Source: Neobacillus sp. YX16
Lineage (GTDB): Bacteria; Bacillota; Bacilli; Bacillales; Cytobacillaceae
Reading direction: 5' to 3'
NCBI RefSeq assembly: GCF_030123505.1
Contig: NZ_CP126115.1
Coordinates: forward strand, 5,346,001 to 5,410,000
DNA length: 64,000 nucleotides
Both the position numbers and the translations under genes were made by a program. Positions 34,728-44,106 of the stretch are shown here, in pieces (the first letter of the stretch is position 1; each line of letters opens with the position of its first letter). The notes beneath the pieces are model-generated. The model was not told where the DNA came from, did not search any database, and was given only the letters and a program-made list of their open reading frames with translations.

Positions 34728-36014
34728 ATGTCTATTGGAAAAGTGATTTACTATCATCGAAGAAAGCAAAATAAGACGCAAGAACAGCTTTGCCAGGGCA
34801 TTTGCTCGGTTACCCACTTAAGTAAAATTGAAAATAATGTAAAAGAAGCGAATCCTAAAACGTTACAGCTGCTGTGTGAAAGACTGCATATTTCCATCGA
34901 GGAAGAAAACAAAAAGAGCGAGTTAGTAAAGCATAAGCTGGATATTTTTTACGAGACCATGGAGCGGCTGAACCAAGACAAAGCAGCTCATTTTTTAAAA
35001 GAACTGCAGGAATGCAAGGAATATGTGCATTGTACCGACATGATTTATTTGTATGAATTATATATGCTGCGTTATTACCTGCTTCTGGATGATTTTTCAA
35101 CCTTTGAAAAATCATCTCAAGGTATTCATAAATATCTCTCAAAATTTACTCCTTTTGAGGCCTATGTGTGGAATTTGCTTCAAGCCATCTATTATGGAAA
35201 AAAGGAACAATTTTCCCAGGCTCTCCTATTCCTGACTAAGATAGAAGAACAGGCAGAGCAATATCAGGCTAGGATATCAGAGTATTATTATTTTCGGTCA
35301 GCCTTGCACGGTCATTTATGCCACTATTCTTTATCGATCCATTATGCGTATAAAGCCATGCAGGTTTTTCAGCAGACAAACAATCTATTAAGAATGGTTC
35401 ATGTCAAAATGATATTAGCTGTTAATTTCATTTATATTGGTGAATTTGAGAAAGGGAAAGAGAAGCTTGGACATACTTTAAGTGATGCAGAGATGCTTCA
35501 GGATACGGAAACGAAGGCACTTTCTTTACATAATCTCGGGTTTTTATATTATAAACAAGGGAAACTAGGAGAATCGCTAGACTATTATTCCCAGGCTCTT
35601 CAGCACAAAGAAAAGAATACGGCTTCCTATTATATAACCATTTCCTATCTGGCCGAGGCGCTTATTACTTTTTCACAAAATGAGCAGGCTGCTGAACTGT
35701 TATCAGAGGTATTAGATTCCTTTAAGGATCAAAAATCCCCTCGCTATATTGAATTAAAAATCCTTTATTTAGAAGCATCTGGTGCTAAGAAAACGCTGAT
35801 CCAATATATCATTAAACATGGACTGCCTATTATCGAACATCAAATGAATATTGATAGAGGAATGAAATATCTTCAGATGGTCGCTTCCTATTATGAAGAA
35901 AAACAGGACTATGCTTCTGCCAACCACTATCTTCATATCTGCAATCAATACCTAAAGAACCTGCTAACGAACATTGGGTCACCCGTTGACCTAAAGAAAG
36001 CAGCAGTTCGATAG
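34728..36014 (+). CDS. HTH-TPR transcriptional regulator C (RNPP/NprR-like)
   Basis: A 428-residue paralogue of regulators A and B. HTH YYHRRKQNKTQEQLCQGICSVTHLSKIENN at the N terminus, then TPR helices such as ALSLHNLGFLYYKQGKLGESLDYYSQALQHKE. It differs most from the other two in the middle region. It is followed by a terminator and, 260 bases on, by a large secreted subtilase on the same strand, repeating the pattern of an RNPP-type sensor beside an exoprotease. Candidate tiny frames of 17-20 codons downstream have no ribosome site and are not convincing peptide genes. Confidence 0.8.
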   Translation: MSIGKVIYYHRRKQNKTQEQLCQGICSVTHLSKIENNVKEANPKTLQLLCERLHISIEEENKKSELVKHKLDIFYETMERLNQDKAAHFLKELQECKEYVHCTDMIYLYELYMLRYYLLLDDFSTFEKSSQGIHKYLSKFTPFEAYVWNLLQAIYYGKKEQFSQALLFLTKIEEQAEQYQARISEYYYFRSALHGHLCHYSLSIHYAYKAMQVFQQTNNLLRMVHVKMILAVNFIYIGEFEKGKEKLGHTLSDAEMLQDTETKALSLHNLGFLYYKQGKLGESLDYYSQALQHKEKNTASYYITISYLAEALITFSQNEQAAELLSEVLDSFKDQKSPRYIELKILYLEASGAKKTLIQYIIKHGLPIIEHQMNIDRGMKYLQMVASYYEEKQDYASANHYLHICNQYLKNLLTNIGSPVDLKKAAVR

Positions 36015-36045
36015 AATTATGTTTACTAGAATACTAGATTTACAG

Positions 36046-36076
36046 GGACAATGGCATGCAGCTATTGTCCTTTTTT
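36046..36076 (+). terminator. intrinsic terminator after regulator C
   Basis: Stem GGACAAT / ATTGTCC with additional GC pairs in the loop and six T residues. Confidence 0.85.
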
Positions 36077-36275
36077 GTCGAATTCATTAAATTGTCCCAA
36101 GTAAATGGTGAGGAAAAGCCATTACTTTTCATCTTAATCCCTCCCTCCTCCTTTATAATCCCACTTATGAACCGCTTTTTCAGTATAATTGTCCCAATTA
36201 ACAGACAATTGAAATCCATCTATAGTTAAAGGTAGATACATAATTATTTTTTACTAGAAAAGGAGAATGCGAAAG

Positions 36276-39200
36276 ATGGGCAAGCAAAAGTATAAAAAGT
36301 ATTTTGCCATGATGATGACAACAGCTCTGCTAGCGGTCCCAACACTTCAAGCATTTGCTGATGATTCAAGCAATGCGAATGGTGACAAAGCTACCGTCAC
36401 GAATCTGCAAGGAATTAATGCAAAAGCAAGTACAGGAAAGCATGTCATTACCCTCATTACCGGTGATGTTGTAACGGTGACAGAGCTTGCAGATGGACAA
36501 AGTGTGATTAACGTGGAACCTGCCACTAGTGGTGGTGGTGCACGAATTTTGACAGTGGACAAAGATACATATGTTATTCCGGATCAAGCAATGCCTTATT
36601 TAGCTTCTGGTTTTTTGGATCAGGATTTATTTAATGTGACTGCACTCATTAAAGATGGGTATGATGACGCAACACAGAAGACTTTACCTGTTATCGTGCA
36701 ATATTCAAAATCAAAATCTCGTTCAGGAGCGTTACCAACACCAAAAGGTTCTAAAAAGACCCATGTACTTGAGAGCATTAATGGGGTTGCCCTTTCTACA
36801 GATAAAAAAGAAGCGAGTCATTTTTGGCAGGACATAACGAAAAATCAGCAGTCTGCAAAAAACTCAAAAGCATTGTTAGCGCCAGGAATTGAAAAAATCT
36901 GGCTGGATGGCCGGGTGGAAGCAACGCTTGAACAAAGTGTCCCTCAGATTGGAGCACCAACAGCTTGGGATTCCGGTTATGACGGAAGCGGCGTAAAAGT
37001 AGCCGTGCTTGATACAGGAATTGATGCGGAACATCCAGACATCGCAGGTCAAATGGTTGATTCTAAGAGCTTCGTTCCAAATGAAGATGTTCGTGACTAT
37101 CATGCGCACGGTACCCATGTGGCCTCAACTGTACTTGGAACAGGTGCTGCATCAGAAGGAAAGAATAAAGGCGTTGCTCCAGGTGCAGACCTGCTTGTTG
37201 GAAAAGTCCTTAGCAATGAAGGATATGGTCAAGATTCTTGGATTATCGATGGGATGGAATGGGCTGCTCAAAATGCTAAAATTGTTAATATGAGTATCGG
37301 CAGCAACGAGCCTAGCGATGGCACCGACCCAATGGCTCAAGCCGTGAATAACTTAACTGCAGAGACAGGTGCTCTGTTTGTCATTGCTGCAGGAAATACG
37401 GGTTCGGAAGGAATAAATTCACCAGGATCAGCAGATTCAGCTCTTACGGTAGGTGCTGTTGACAAATCTGATCATCTTGCTTGGTTCTCCTCCAAGGGAC
37501 CGCAAAATGGGATTTCGGGATTAAAGCCTGACCTTACCGCACCAGGTGTAGGAATACTAGCTGCCCGTTCTCAATTTAGCAATGGCAGCGGTCCGTATAG
37601 AACGATGGATGGTACATCAATGGCTACCCCTCACGTCGCGGGAGCAGCGGCTATTCTCTCACAGCGTCATCCTGATTGGACAGGAGCGCAGCTGAAAGAG
37701 GCACTTATGAGTACAACTAAAAAGCTTGACCATATAAAGCCATTTGAAGGCGGAACGGGGCGTCTTGACGTTGTTGCAGCCACATTTGGTTCAGTTCGTG
37801 CGACAGGATCGCTGGACTTCGGATTCTATGACTGGCCGCATGATGATGACGGTTCCGTTGAGAAAACCATCACGTACACGAACGACGGTGATCATGCTGT
37901 TACACTAGACCTTTCTTCAGCAATAATAGATAGCAATGGTGCAGAAGTACCTTCTGGCTTGTTTACACTCTCAACAAACAAAGTGACAATTGAGGCTAAT
38001 AGCAGTTCAGAGGTAAAGGTAACTCTTGATCCTCAGCTTGGTGCTCTTGGCGCCCGCTATCAAGGACATATTTCAGCTAATCTAAATGGGCAGAGAGTTG
38101 CTCATACTTCTTTAGGCATGATTAAAGAAGAAGAAAAGTATTCTCTCACAATCAATGCAACAGATCGCGACGGGACACCTGCTGACGCTTACTTTTACCT
38201 CCTTGGTCCAAACGGAGATCCACAGTTTATGACCGTAAAAGGTTCACGGGAACTGCGATTACTGCCAGGTACTTATTCCGTTATGGGGTGGATAGAGGTT
38301 GATAACGATACAGATCACCGCGGTATCGCTCTCGTTGGTAATCCTGAGATTAACCTAAATGGTTCACAGACTGTTGAACTAGATGCTCGTAAAGCTGAAG
38401 AGATTGAAGTAAACGTTCCTAATAAAAATGAACCCACTTATCGAAAATTAGAATATTACCGCAACACTGGAGAATCAACCGTAAATGATATTTACATCAT
38501 GCCTGTATGGGTGGATAAAATGTATGCACAGCCTACAAAAGAGGTAGAAAAGGGAGAATTCACCTTGGCCACACGCTGGCGCCTTGCTGAACCGATGCTT
38601 ACAATCAACTTCCAAGGCAAAGAGCTCGATGATATTCCTCAGCCCGGAAGTAAGCTTTTTAAAGGTATACACAATTTAGAGACTGTGTATGCAGGTAAAG
38701 GGGCTCCAGAGGATTATAATGGACTTAATGTAAAGGACAAGGCCGTTGTCGTTCTTCGCAGTGGTGAAGTTTCTGGCCCAGACCGTGCTGCAGCAGCATT
38801 AGCTGCCGGGGCAAAGTTTTTAATTATCGTAAATGATGGACCACGGGAGCTAAGTGAATGGGTAGGAATTGAAAATGAAGATTTTTCACTTTCTGATACA
38901 CCTCTTGCCGTTGCGGGTATTAGCGGAACGGAAGGTCAAAAGCTTGTGGAGGCAGCTAGGGCTGGTAACTTAACACTAAATATTAAAGGTAAACCAGACA
39001 CTGAATTCGTTTATGACCTTGTTGATATGCATCATGATGCTGTGCCAAGCAATTTAACGTATTCTCCAAAAACAAAAGATCTTGTAAAAATCGATAGCAA
39101 ATATAAATCAGACCGTCCGGCACCAGGAGCGGAGTTCCGTTATGATATCCTGAGCCACAGTCATCATGGAGTCGGCTTCTTGTTCCAACTTGCACTTCCA

Positions 39201-40010
39201 TCTGTTCGAACTGAATGGGTTTCCGCTCAAGAAGGCACATCCTGGTACCATCAGGCTAATGTACAAGACGCAGAGTGGGAAGTACGTCAGCCAAAAGTGA
39301 CTTACACTCCTGGTCAGAAACTTGAAGAAGAATGGTTTTCACCTGTCGTTAGGCCACGCCTCGGAGATGGTTTCTGGACACCTTACCGTGACAGAAATTA
39401 CTTTGTGCTAAATATTCCGGCATGGGCTGATTCAGGGATTGGACACACAGGAGCAGACATGAGTTATCCTGGATCGCAAACGTTAGAGTTTTATCGTGGA
39501 GATACACTCGTGAAAAAAGCAAATGGACAGGCAATCTATTCATTTGTAGCACAACCAGAGGAAAAAACGAAGTATAGAATTGTAAGCAACGCATCTCGTC
39601 ATGCAGAACGCTGGAATACATCCGTTCGCACACATACCGAGTGGACATTCTGGTCTAAAAAGGAAGAAGAAACTCGTACAGCTCTGCCGCTACTTTCACT
39701 GGATTATAAAATTGATACTGACATGAACGGCAACGGTATTGCAGGCAAATCAACAAAGCTAGGGTTATCCGCGGTTCAAATTGCTGGAGCACCAGGAAAC
39801 GGAGCTGTTGAAGGTGCTTCCCTTGAAGTTTCGTTTGACGAGGGCCAGACATGGAATAAGGTTGAACTAGCTACTGAAAGTAACGGCTGGACAGCAACGA
39901 TTAAACATCCCAGCAAAGCTGGAAGTAATGTCTCACTACGCGCAAGCGCTTGGGATGATAAAGGCAATAGCATCAAGCAAGAAATTATTAAAGCATATGG
40001 ACTAAGGTAA
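36276..40010 (+). CDS. large secreted subtilisin-family (S8) serine protease with PA domain
   Basis: A 1244-residue exported protease. Signal peptide ends near LQAFADD. The propeptide includes HVITLITGDVVTV and runs to about residue 205. Catalytic triad: Asp246 (AVLDTGID), His278 (AHGTHVAS), Ser448 (GTSMATPH), with oxyanion Asn in AAGNTGSEG. After a beta-rich module there is a PA-type insert (YNGLNVKDKAVVVLRSGEV, AGAKFLIIVNDGP; about 805-905) and a long C-terminal region. This architecture and the LITGDVVTV prologue are typical of actinobacterial subtilases, so transfer is possible (inference). ATG 36276 is chosen because AAGGAG is ten bases upstream; ATG 36267 abuts it. Confidence 0.9.
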   Translation: MGKQKYKKYFAMMMTTALLAVPTLQAFADDSSNANGDKATVTNLQGINAKASTGKHVITLITGDVVTVTELADGQSVINVEPATSGGGARILTVDKDTYVIPDQAMPYLASGFLDQDLFNVTALIKDGYDDATQKTLPVIVQYSKSKSRSGALPTPKGSKKTHVLESINGVALSTDKKEASHFWQDITKNQQSAKNSKALLAPGIEKIWLDGRVEATLEQSVPQIGAPTAWDSGYDGSGVKVAVLDTGIDAEHPDIAGQMVDSKSFVPNEDVRDYHAHGTHVASTVLGTGAASEGKNKGVAPGADLLVGKVLSNEGYGQDSWIIDGMEWAAQNAKIVNMSIGSNEPSDGTDPMAQAVNNLTAETGALFVIAAGNTGSEGINSPGSADSALTVGAVDKSDHLAWFSSKGPQNGISGLKPDLTAPGVGILAARSQFSNGSGPYRTMDGTSMATPHVAGAAAILSQRHPDWTGAQLKEALMSTTKKLDHIKPFEGGTGRLDVVAATFGSVRATGSLDFGFYDWPHDDDGSVEKTITYTNDGDHAVTLDLSSAIIDSNGAEVPSGLFTLSTNKVTIEANSSSEVKVTLDPQLGALGARYQGHISANLNGQRVAHTSLGMIKEEEKYSLTINATDRDGTPADAYFYLLGPNGDPQFMTVKGSRELRLLPGTYSVMGWIEVDNDTDHRGIALVGNPEINLNGSQTVELDARKAEEIEVNVPNKNEPTYRKLEYYRNTGESTVNDIYIMPVWVDKMYAQPTKEVEKGEFTLATRWRLAEPMLTINFQGKELDDIPQPGSKLFKGIHNLETVYAGKGAPEDYNGLNVKDKAVVVLRSGEVSGPDRAAAALAAGAKFLIIVNDGPRELSEWVGIENEDFSLSDTPLAVAGISGTEGQKLVEAARAGNLTLNIKGKPDTEFVYDLVDMHHDAVPSNLTYSPKTKDLVKIDSKYKSDRPAPGAEFRYDILSHSHHGVGFLFQLALPSVRTEWVSAQEGTSWYHQANVQDAEWEVRQPKVTYTPGQKLEEEWFSPVVRPRLGDGFWTPYRDRNYFVLNIPAWADSGIGHTGADMSYPGSQTLEFYRGDTLVKKANGQAIYSFVAQPEEKTKYRIVSNASRHAERWNTSVRTHTEWTFWSKKEEETRTALPLLSLDYKIDTDMNGNGIAGKSTKLGLSAVQIAGAPGNGAVEGASLEVSFDEGQTWNKVELATESNGWTATIKHPSKAGSNVSLRASAWDDKGNSIKQEIIKAYGLR

Positions 40011-40015
40011 GTTTT

Positions 40016-40048
40016 AGAGGCCAGTTTTCACAACTGGTCTCTTTTTTT
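40016..40048 (+). terminator. intrinsic terminator after subtilase
   Basis: Stem AGAGGCCAGTT / AACTGGTCTCT and seven T residues. Confidence 0.92.
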
Positions 40049-40114
40049 ATGAGTAGAAAGACAAATAATATGGAAGTATATAACTAACTCAGTAAAAAGT
40101 TAGGAGGATGAACA

Positions 40115-40834
40115 TTGCAGAGGAAAGTATGGTTGAAGATTCCACTGATTCTTATTTTTCTAACTGTTACATTTTTTTCAAATGGCGACCAGGGGAAAGA
40201 AATCCATGCGTTTTCGAACCAGGTACTTCAGCAAGGCTCTTCCGGGGAAGATGTGATTGAGCTGCAATCTCGCCTTACTTATAATGGCTTTTTTAAAAGT
40301 AAGATTGATGGTGTGTTTGGATGGAATACCTACTGGGCAGTTCGGAATTTCCAGGATCAGTTTGGTCTTCCTGTCGATGGAGTTGTCGGGGCAAAAACGA
40401 AGGCTATGCTGGTGAAAGCAACAAAATATGAAAAGCAAGGGAATTCAGGTGGTTCTAGCGCCAATGTTCCAAACGGGTACAGCCAAAACGATATCCAATT
40501 GATGGCAAATGCCGTATACGGGGAATCACGCGGAGAGCCCTACATAGGTCAAGTTGCTGTGGCCGCCGTTATTCTGAATCGAGTCCAAAGTGCCTCTTTC
40601 CCTAATACCGTCGGAGGCGTCATCTATGAACCTGGTGCCTTTACCGCTGTTGCCGATGGACAGATAAATTTAACACCAAACGAAACAGCAAAAAAAGCTG
40701 TGCTGGACGCCTTAAATGGATGGGATCCTACTGGTAATGCTATTTATTATTTTAATCCTGATACGGCCACAAGCAGTTGGATTTGGAGTCGACCGCAGAT
40801 TAAGAAAATTGGGAAACATATATTTTGTAAATGA
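40115..40834 (+). CDS. sleB: spore cortex-lytic enzyme, SleB family
   Basis: A 239-residue exported hydrolase. Signal or anchor segment (IPLILIFLTVTFFS), a peptidoglycan-binding type 1 domain (VLQQGSSGEDVIELQSRLTYNGFFKSKIDG to about residue 100), then the Hydrolase_2 catalytic domain with LMANAVYGESRGEPYIGQVAVAAVILNRV. SleB cuts cortex during germination. TTG start follows TTAGGAGG. True sleB genes are normally followed by ypeB, needed for its stability; none is present here and the product is shorter than B. subtilis SleB, so it may be a paralogue. Confidence 0.88.
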   Translation: MQRKVWLKIPLILIFLTVTFFSNGDQGKEIHAFSNQVLQQGSSGEDVIELQSRLTYNGFFKSKIDGVFGWNTYWAVRNFQDQFGLPVDGVVGAKTKAMLVKATKYEKQGNSGGSSANVPNGYSQNDIQLMANAVYGESRGEPYIGQVAVAAVILNRVQSASFPNTVGGVIYEPGAFTAVADGQINLTPNETAKKAVLDALNGWDPTGNAIYYFNPDTATSSWIWSRPQIKKIGKHIFCK

Positions 40835-40840
40835 AAAAGA

Positions 40841-40884
40841 AAAACTGTCATCTCCAATTGAATTAAATAGATGACAGTTTTTTT
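40841..40884 (+). terminator. intrinsic terminator after sleB
   Basis: Stem AAAACTGTCATCT / AGATGACAGTTTT followed by T residues. Confidence 0.9.
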
Positions 40885-40914
40885 AGTTTAGTTTGTCTTA
40901 ATAGCTCTTATTAA

Positions 40915-41695
40915 AGACTAATCTCTGGCTTCCCTACTGAGTTTTGTCCTCAAGAGCCTCTATTAAAGACTAATCTCTGGCTTCCCTTTCGAGTTTTGTC
41001 CTCAAGAGCCACTATTGAAGACTAATCTCTGGCTTCCCTACTGCGTTTTGTCCTCAAGAGCCTCTATTAAAGACTAATCTCTGGCTTCCCTTTCGAGTTT
41101 TGTCCTCAAGAGCCACTATTGAAGACTAATCTCTGGCTTCCCTTTCGAGTTTTGTCCTCAAGAGCCTCTTTTAAAGACTAATCTCTGGCTTCCCTTTCGA
41201 GTTTTGTCCTCAAGAGCCTCTATTGAAGACTAATCTCTGGCTTCCCTACTGAGTTTTGTCCTCAAGAGCCTCTATTAAAGACTAATCTCTTGTTTCCCTA
41301 CTGAGTTTTGTCCTCAAGAGCCTCTATTAAAGACTAATCTCTGGCTTCCCTTTCGAGTTTTGTCCTCAAGAGCCACTATTGAAGACTAATCTCTGGCTTC
41401 CCCTTCGAGTTTTGTCCTCAAGAGCCTCTTTTAAAGACTAATCTCTGGCTTCCCTTTCGAGTTTTGTCCTCAAGAGCCACTATTGAAGACTAATCTCTGG
41501 CTTCCCTACTGAGTTTTGTCCTCAAGAGCCTCTATTAAAGACTAATCTCTTGTTTCCCTACTGAGTTTTGTCCTCAAGAGCCACTATTGAAGACTAATCT
41601 CTGGCTTCCCTACTGAGTTTTGTCCTCAAGAGCCTCTATTAAAGACTAATCTCTGGCTTCCCTACTGAGTTTTGTCCTCAAGAGCCTCTTTTAAA
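40915..41695. repeat. 52-bp tandem repeat array, 15 copies
   Basis: Fifteen head-to-tail units of exactly 52 bases, each beginning AGACTAATCTCTGGCTTCCC and continuing with a TTTTGTCCTCAAGAGCC block. Variation is confined to a few linked sites (CTACTGAG/CTTTCGAG, CTCTATTAAAG/CACTATTGAAG/CTCTTTTAAAG, CTGGC/CTTGT). In many units GTCCTCAA pairs with TTGAAGAC to give a small hairpin. No spacers, coding frame or transposase. It lies between convergent sleB and purU. Confidence 0.95.
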
Positions 41696-41768
41696 GATTG
41701 CTTCCAGACGGTTATCAGCAACTCAACAACATACAAGCCTGACACATACGGTAGTAGCATTTATAAGT

Positions 41769-42668
41769 TTAAAAAACAATCGTTTTGTTTTGATGGACAA
41801 TAATGCGGTCTTCGATATGCCATTTCACAGCTCTGGCCAATACACTTCTTTCGATTCTACGGCCAATTTTTTTCAGATTGTCCACGTCATTACGATGATC
41901 AACGCGGGCAATATCCTGTTCAATAATCGGCCCTTCATCAAGATCATTGGTCACATAATGGGAGGTTGCTCCAATTAACTTTACACCGCGTGCATGGGCA
42001 CGTTCGTATGGTCGTGCACCAACAAACGCTGGTAAAAAGGAATGATGGATATTAATAATTTTGTTTGGATTTGCGGCTACAAAATCCGGCGTTAATATTT
42101 GCATATAACGCGCCAATATCACTAAATCAATATCATATTCTTTTAACAGTTCAAGCTGCTTAGTTTCCACCTCAGCACGAATATCCTTATTCGCCGGAAT
42201 GTAATAAAACGGGATATTCAACCCTTCGACCGCATCCCTTGCTTCCTCATGGTTACTAATCACAAGAGCGATATCCGCCATTAAATCACCGCTTTGCCAT
42301 TCCCATAGCAGTTCGAGTAAACAGTGAAGCTCCTTGGACACAAAGATTGCCGCTTTTTTCACATGATAGACATGCGTTAATTTCCAATCCATCGAAAACG
42401 TCTCAGCAATCGCAGCAAACTGCTCTTCCATCTCCTTCGCCTTTTCCTTTAGACCCGGGCATTCAAATTCAATTCGGATAAAAAAGACTCCGCCTTCCGG
42501 ATTGGTTGAATATTGACTGGATTCAATGATATTTGCTTGATAGGAAAATAAAAATTGGGAGATGGCTGAAACAATCCCTGGCTGATCCGAACAGCTGACT
42601 AATAGACGTCCGCGGTTCCTATTTACTTTTTGAAATAATTCAATTTGGCCCTTTATATATGCGTTCAT
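41769..42668 (-). CDS. purU: formyltetrahydrofolate deformylase
   Basis: PurU hydrolyses 10-formyl-tetrahydrofolate to formate and tetrahydrofolate, feeding purine synthesis and balancing one-carbon units. An N-terminal ACT-type regulatory domain (RLLVSCSDQPGIVSAISQFLF) is followed by the formyltransferase domain with NIHHSFLPAFVGARPYERA, KLIGATSHYVTNDLDEGPIIEQD, including the Asn-His-Asp catalytic set. Full length at 299 residues. Monocistronic; the 52-bp repeat array lies downstream. Confidence 0.95.
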   Translation of the reverse strand: MNAYIKGQIELFQKVNRNRGRLLVSCSDQPGIVSAISQFLFSYQANIIESSQYSTNPEGGVFFIRIEFECPGLKEKAKEMEEQFAAIAETFSMDWKLTHVYHVKKAAIFVSKELHCLLELLWEWQSGDLMADIALVISNHEEARDAVEGLNIPFYYIPANKDIRAEVETKQLELLKEYDIDLVILARYMQILTPDFVAANPNKIINIHHSFLPAFVGARPYERAHARGVKLIGATSHYVTNDLDEGPIIEQDIARVDHRNDVDNLKKIGRRIERSVLARAVKWHIEDRIIVHQNKTIVF

Positions 42669-42822
42669 TTTTCATAACCTCTCTTTTAGTAATAGAAAAG
42701 ATTATACCGTAGACAGCCCATATAAGCGAAGCTTTTCTTGAAAATTCTAATTTTTCCGACTCCCTATTTTTATTTTATAAACAAATGATGGTAAAATTTT
42801 AAAAAAGGAGGTTTTCTGTGTT

Positions 42823-43542
42823 ATGAAAATTGCTTTCATTTCGGACATACACGGGAACGCCATTGCGCTTGAGGCCGTTCTCGAGGATATAGAAAAGCAG
42901 GGGATTGATAAGATTTATGTACTCGGTGATATCTGCTATCGCGGACCAGAGCCTAAACGCTCTCTTGATTTAGTCCGGTCTTTACATACTGAAGTAATAA
43001 AAGGAAATGCCGATGAATGGGTGGTACGCGGTGTCTCAGAAGGTGAAGTTCCAGAGAAAGCATTGGAGCTGATGAATCTTGAACGTCAATGGATTGTGGA
43101 ACAACTTGAACCATCAGACATCGATTATTTGAATAGCCTGCCTGCTCAATTAAATTTAAGATTTGAGGATGTTGGAATTTCTGCTTTCCATGCTACACCT
43201 GCGAGTTTATTTGATATCGTGCTTCCAAATGCCGATGACAATCAAATTGAATCAAGTTTAATGCATGCACCTGAAGCACAAGTATATGTTTATGCACATA
43301 TCCACAAGCCTTATATTCGTTTTCTCAATGGCAAGGTCATTATGAATATCGGCAGTGTGGGGTTGCCATTCGATGGTCTGGCTAAGGCATCTTACGGTAT
43401 GGTTGAAATCGAGGATGGCCATCTGAAAACTTCAATCAGAAGAGTAAGCTACGAGCTCGAACGTGTCGTGGCACTCTATCATGAAGTCAACTATCCAAAT
43501 GCAGAAATGATGAGCAAGGTCATACGGACTGCAAAAATATAA
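42823..43542 (+). CDS. metallophosphoesterase (YfcE-like)
   Basis: A calcineurin-like phosphoesterase of 239 residues. Metal-binding motifs ISDIHGNAIALEAVL, YVLGDICYRGPEP, IKGNADEW, FHATP and YAHIHKP plus NIGSVGLPFDG are all present, as in bacterial YfcE/Mre11-like phosphodiesterases. Cytoplasmic. AAAGGAGG precedes ATG 42823. It is followed by a hairpin and the acetyltransferase gene. Natural substrate unknown. Confidence 0.9.
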   Translation: MKIAFISDIHGNAIALEAVLEDIEKQGIDKIYVLGDICYRGPEPKRSLDLVRSLHTEVIKGNADEWVVRGVSEGEVPEKALELMNLERQWIVEQLEPSDIDYLNSLPAQLNLRFEDVGISAFHATPASLFDIVLPNADDNQIESSLMHAPEAQVYVYAHIHKPYIRFLNGKVIMNIGSVGLPFDGLAKASYGMVEIEDGHLKTSIRRVSYELERVVALYHEVNYPNAEMMSKVIRTAKI

Positions 43543-43546
43543 AAGC

Positions 43547-43583
43547 AAAATCGCCGCTGACATTAACGGCGGCGGCGGTTTTA
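43547..43583 (+). terminator. terminator after phosphoesterase gene
   Basis: Stem between AAAATCGCCGC and GCGGCGGTTTT, GC-rich, ending in TTTT. Confidence 0.65.
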
Positions 43584-43606
43584 CTTTTAAGAAGGGAGTA
43601 TTGTAA

Positions 43607-44077
43607 ATGCAGTTCGTTGTAAAGAGGATGACGGAGGAATACGCAAAACAGATCCTAACTTGGAAATATGAAGCACCCTATGATTTTTATAATAATGAAG
43701 AAAGCTCTGAATCTCTTAACGAATTACTAGAAAACCCTTATTTTGCCTTGTTGAATACAGACGAAACACTCGTTGGCTTCTTTTGTATTGGCAGCGCAGC
43801 TCAAGTGCCATTTGGCAACACAGTAGGTGCATATTCCGAGGATATAACAGATATTGGAATTGGGATGAACCCTTCCTTAACAGGTCAAGGTTTCGGAGCG
43901 GAATTCTTCTCATTCATCCTTTCCTATGTTCTAGAAACCTATAAGGCTGATTCTCTCAGATTAAGTGTTGCAGCTTTTAACCAAAGAGCGATCCACCTTT
44001 ATACGAAACTCGGATTTGTTAAAAAGATGGAGTTTAGTAGAGGATCTATCGAATTTATTACAATGGTAAAAAAATAA
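43607..44077 (+). CDS. GNAT family N-acetyltransferase
   Basis: A 156-residue GNAT acetyltransferase. The acetyl-CoA motif is IGIGMNPSLTGQGFGAEFFSFIL (Q/RxxGxG/A form) and the C-terminal LSVAAFNQRAIHLYTKLGFVKKMEF is the motif B region. The N-terminal YEAPYDFYNN is shared with a subgroup of uncharacterised bacterial GNATs. GAAGGGAG precedes the ATG. Substrate unknown. Confidence 0.88.
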   Translation: MQFVVKRMTEEYAKQILTWKYEAPYDFYNNEESSESLNELLENPYFALLNTDETLVGFFCIGSAAQVPFGNTVGAYSEDITDIGIGMNPSLTGQGFGAEFFSFILSYVLETYKADSLRLSVAAFNQRAIHLYTKLGFVKKMEFSRGSIEFITMVKK

Positions 44078-44080
44078 AAT

Positions 44081-44106
44081 GGCCGAGGGCAATTTTGTCT
44101 TCGGCC
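44081..44106. terminator. bidirectional hairpin between convergent genes
   Basis: GGCCGA / TCGGCC stem with extra pairing in the loop; A-rich on the left and T-containing on the right. Confidence 0.7.

Noticed and set aside
36051..36260. Tiny frames of 17 and 20 codons after regulator C as quorum peptides
   Set aside because: No ribosome site, no signal-peptide character; one lies within the terminator stem.
40915..41695. CRISPR array
   Set aside because: Units run head-to-tail without unique spacers and no cas genes are near.
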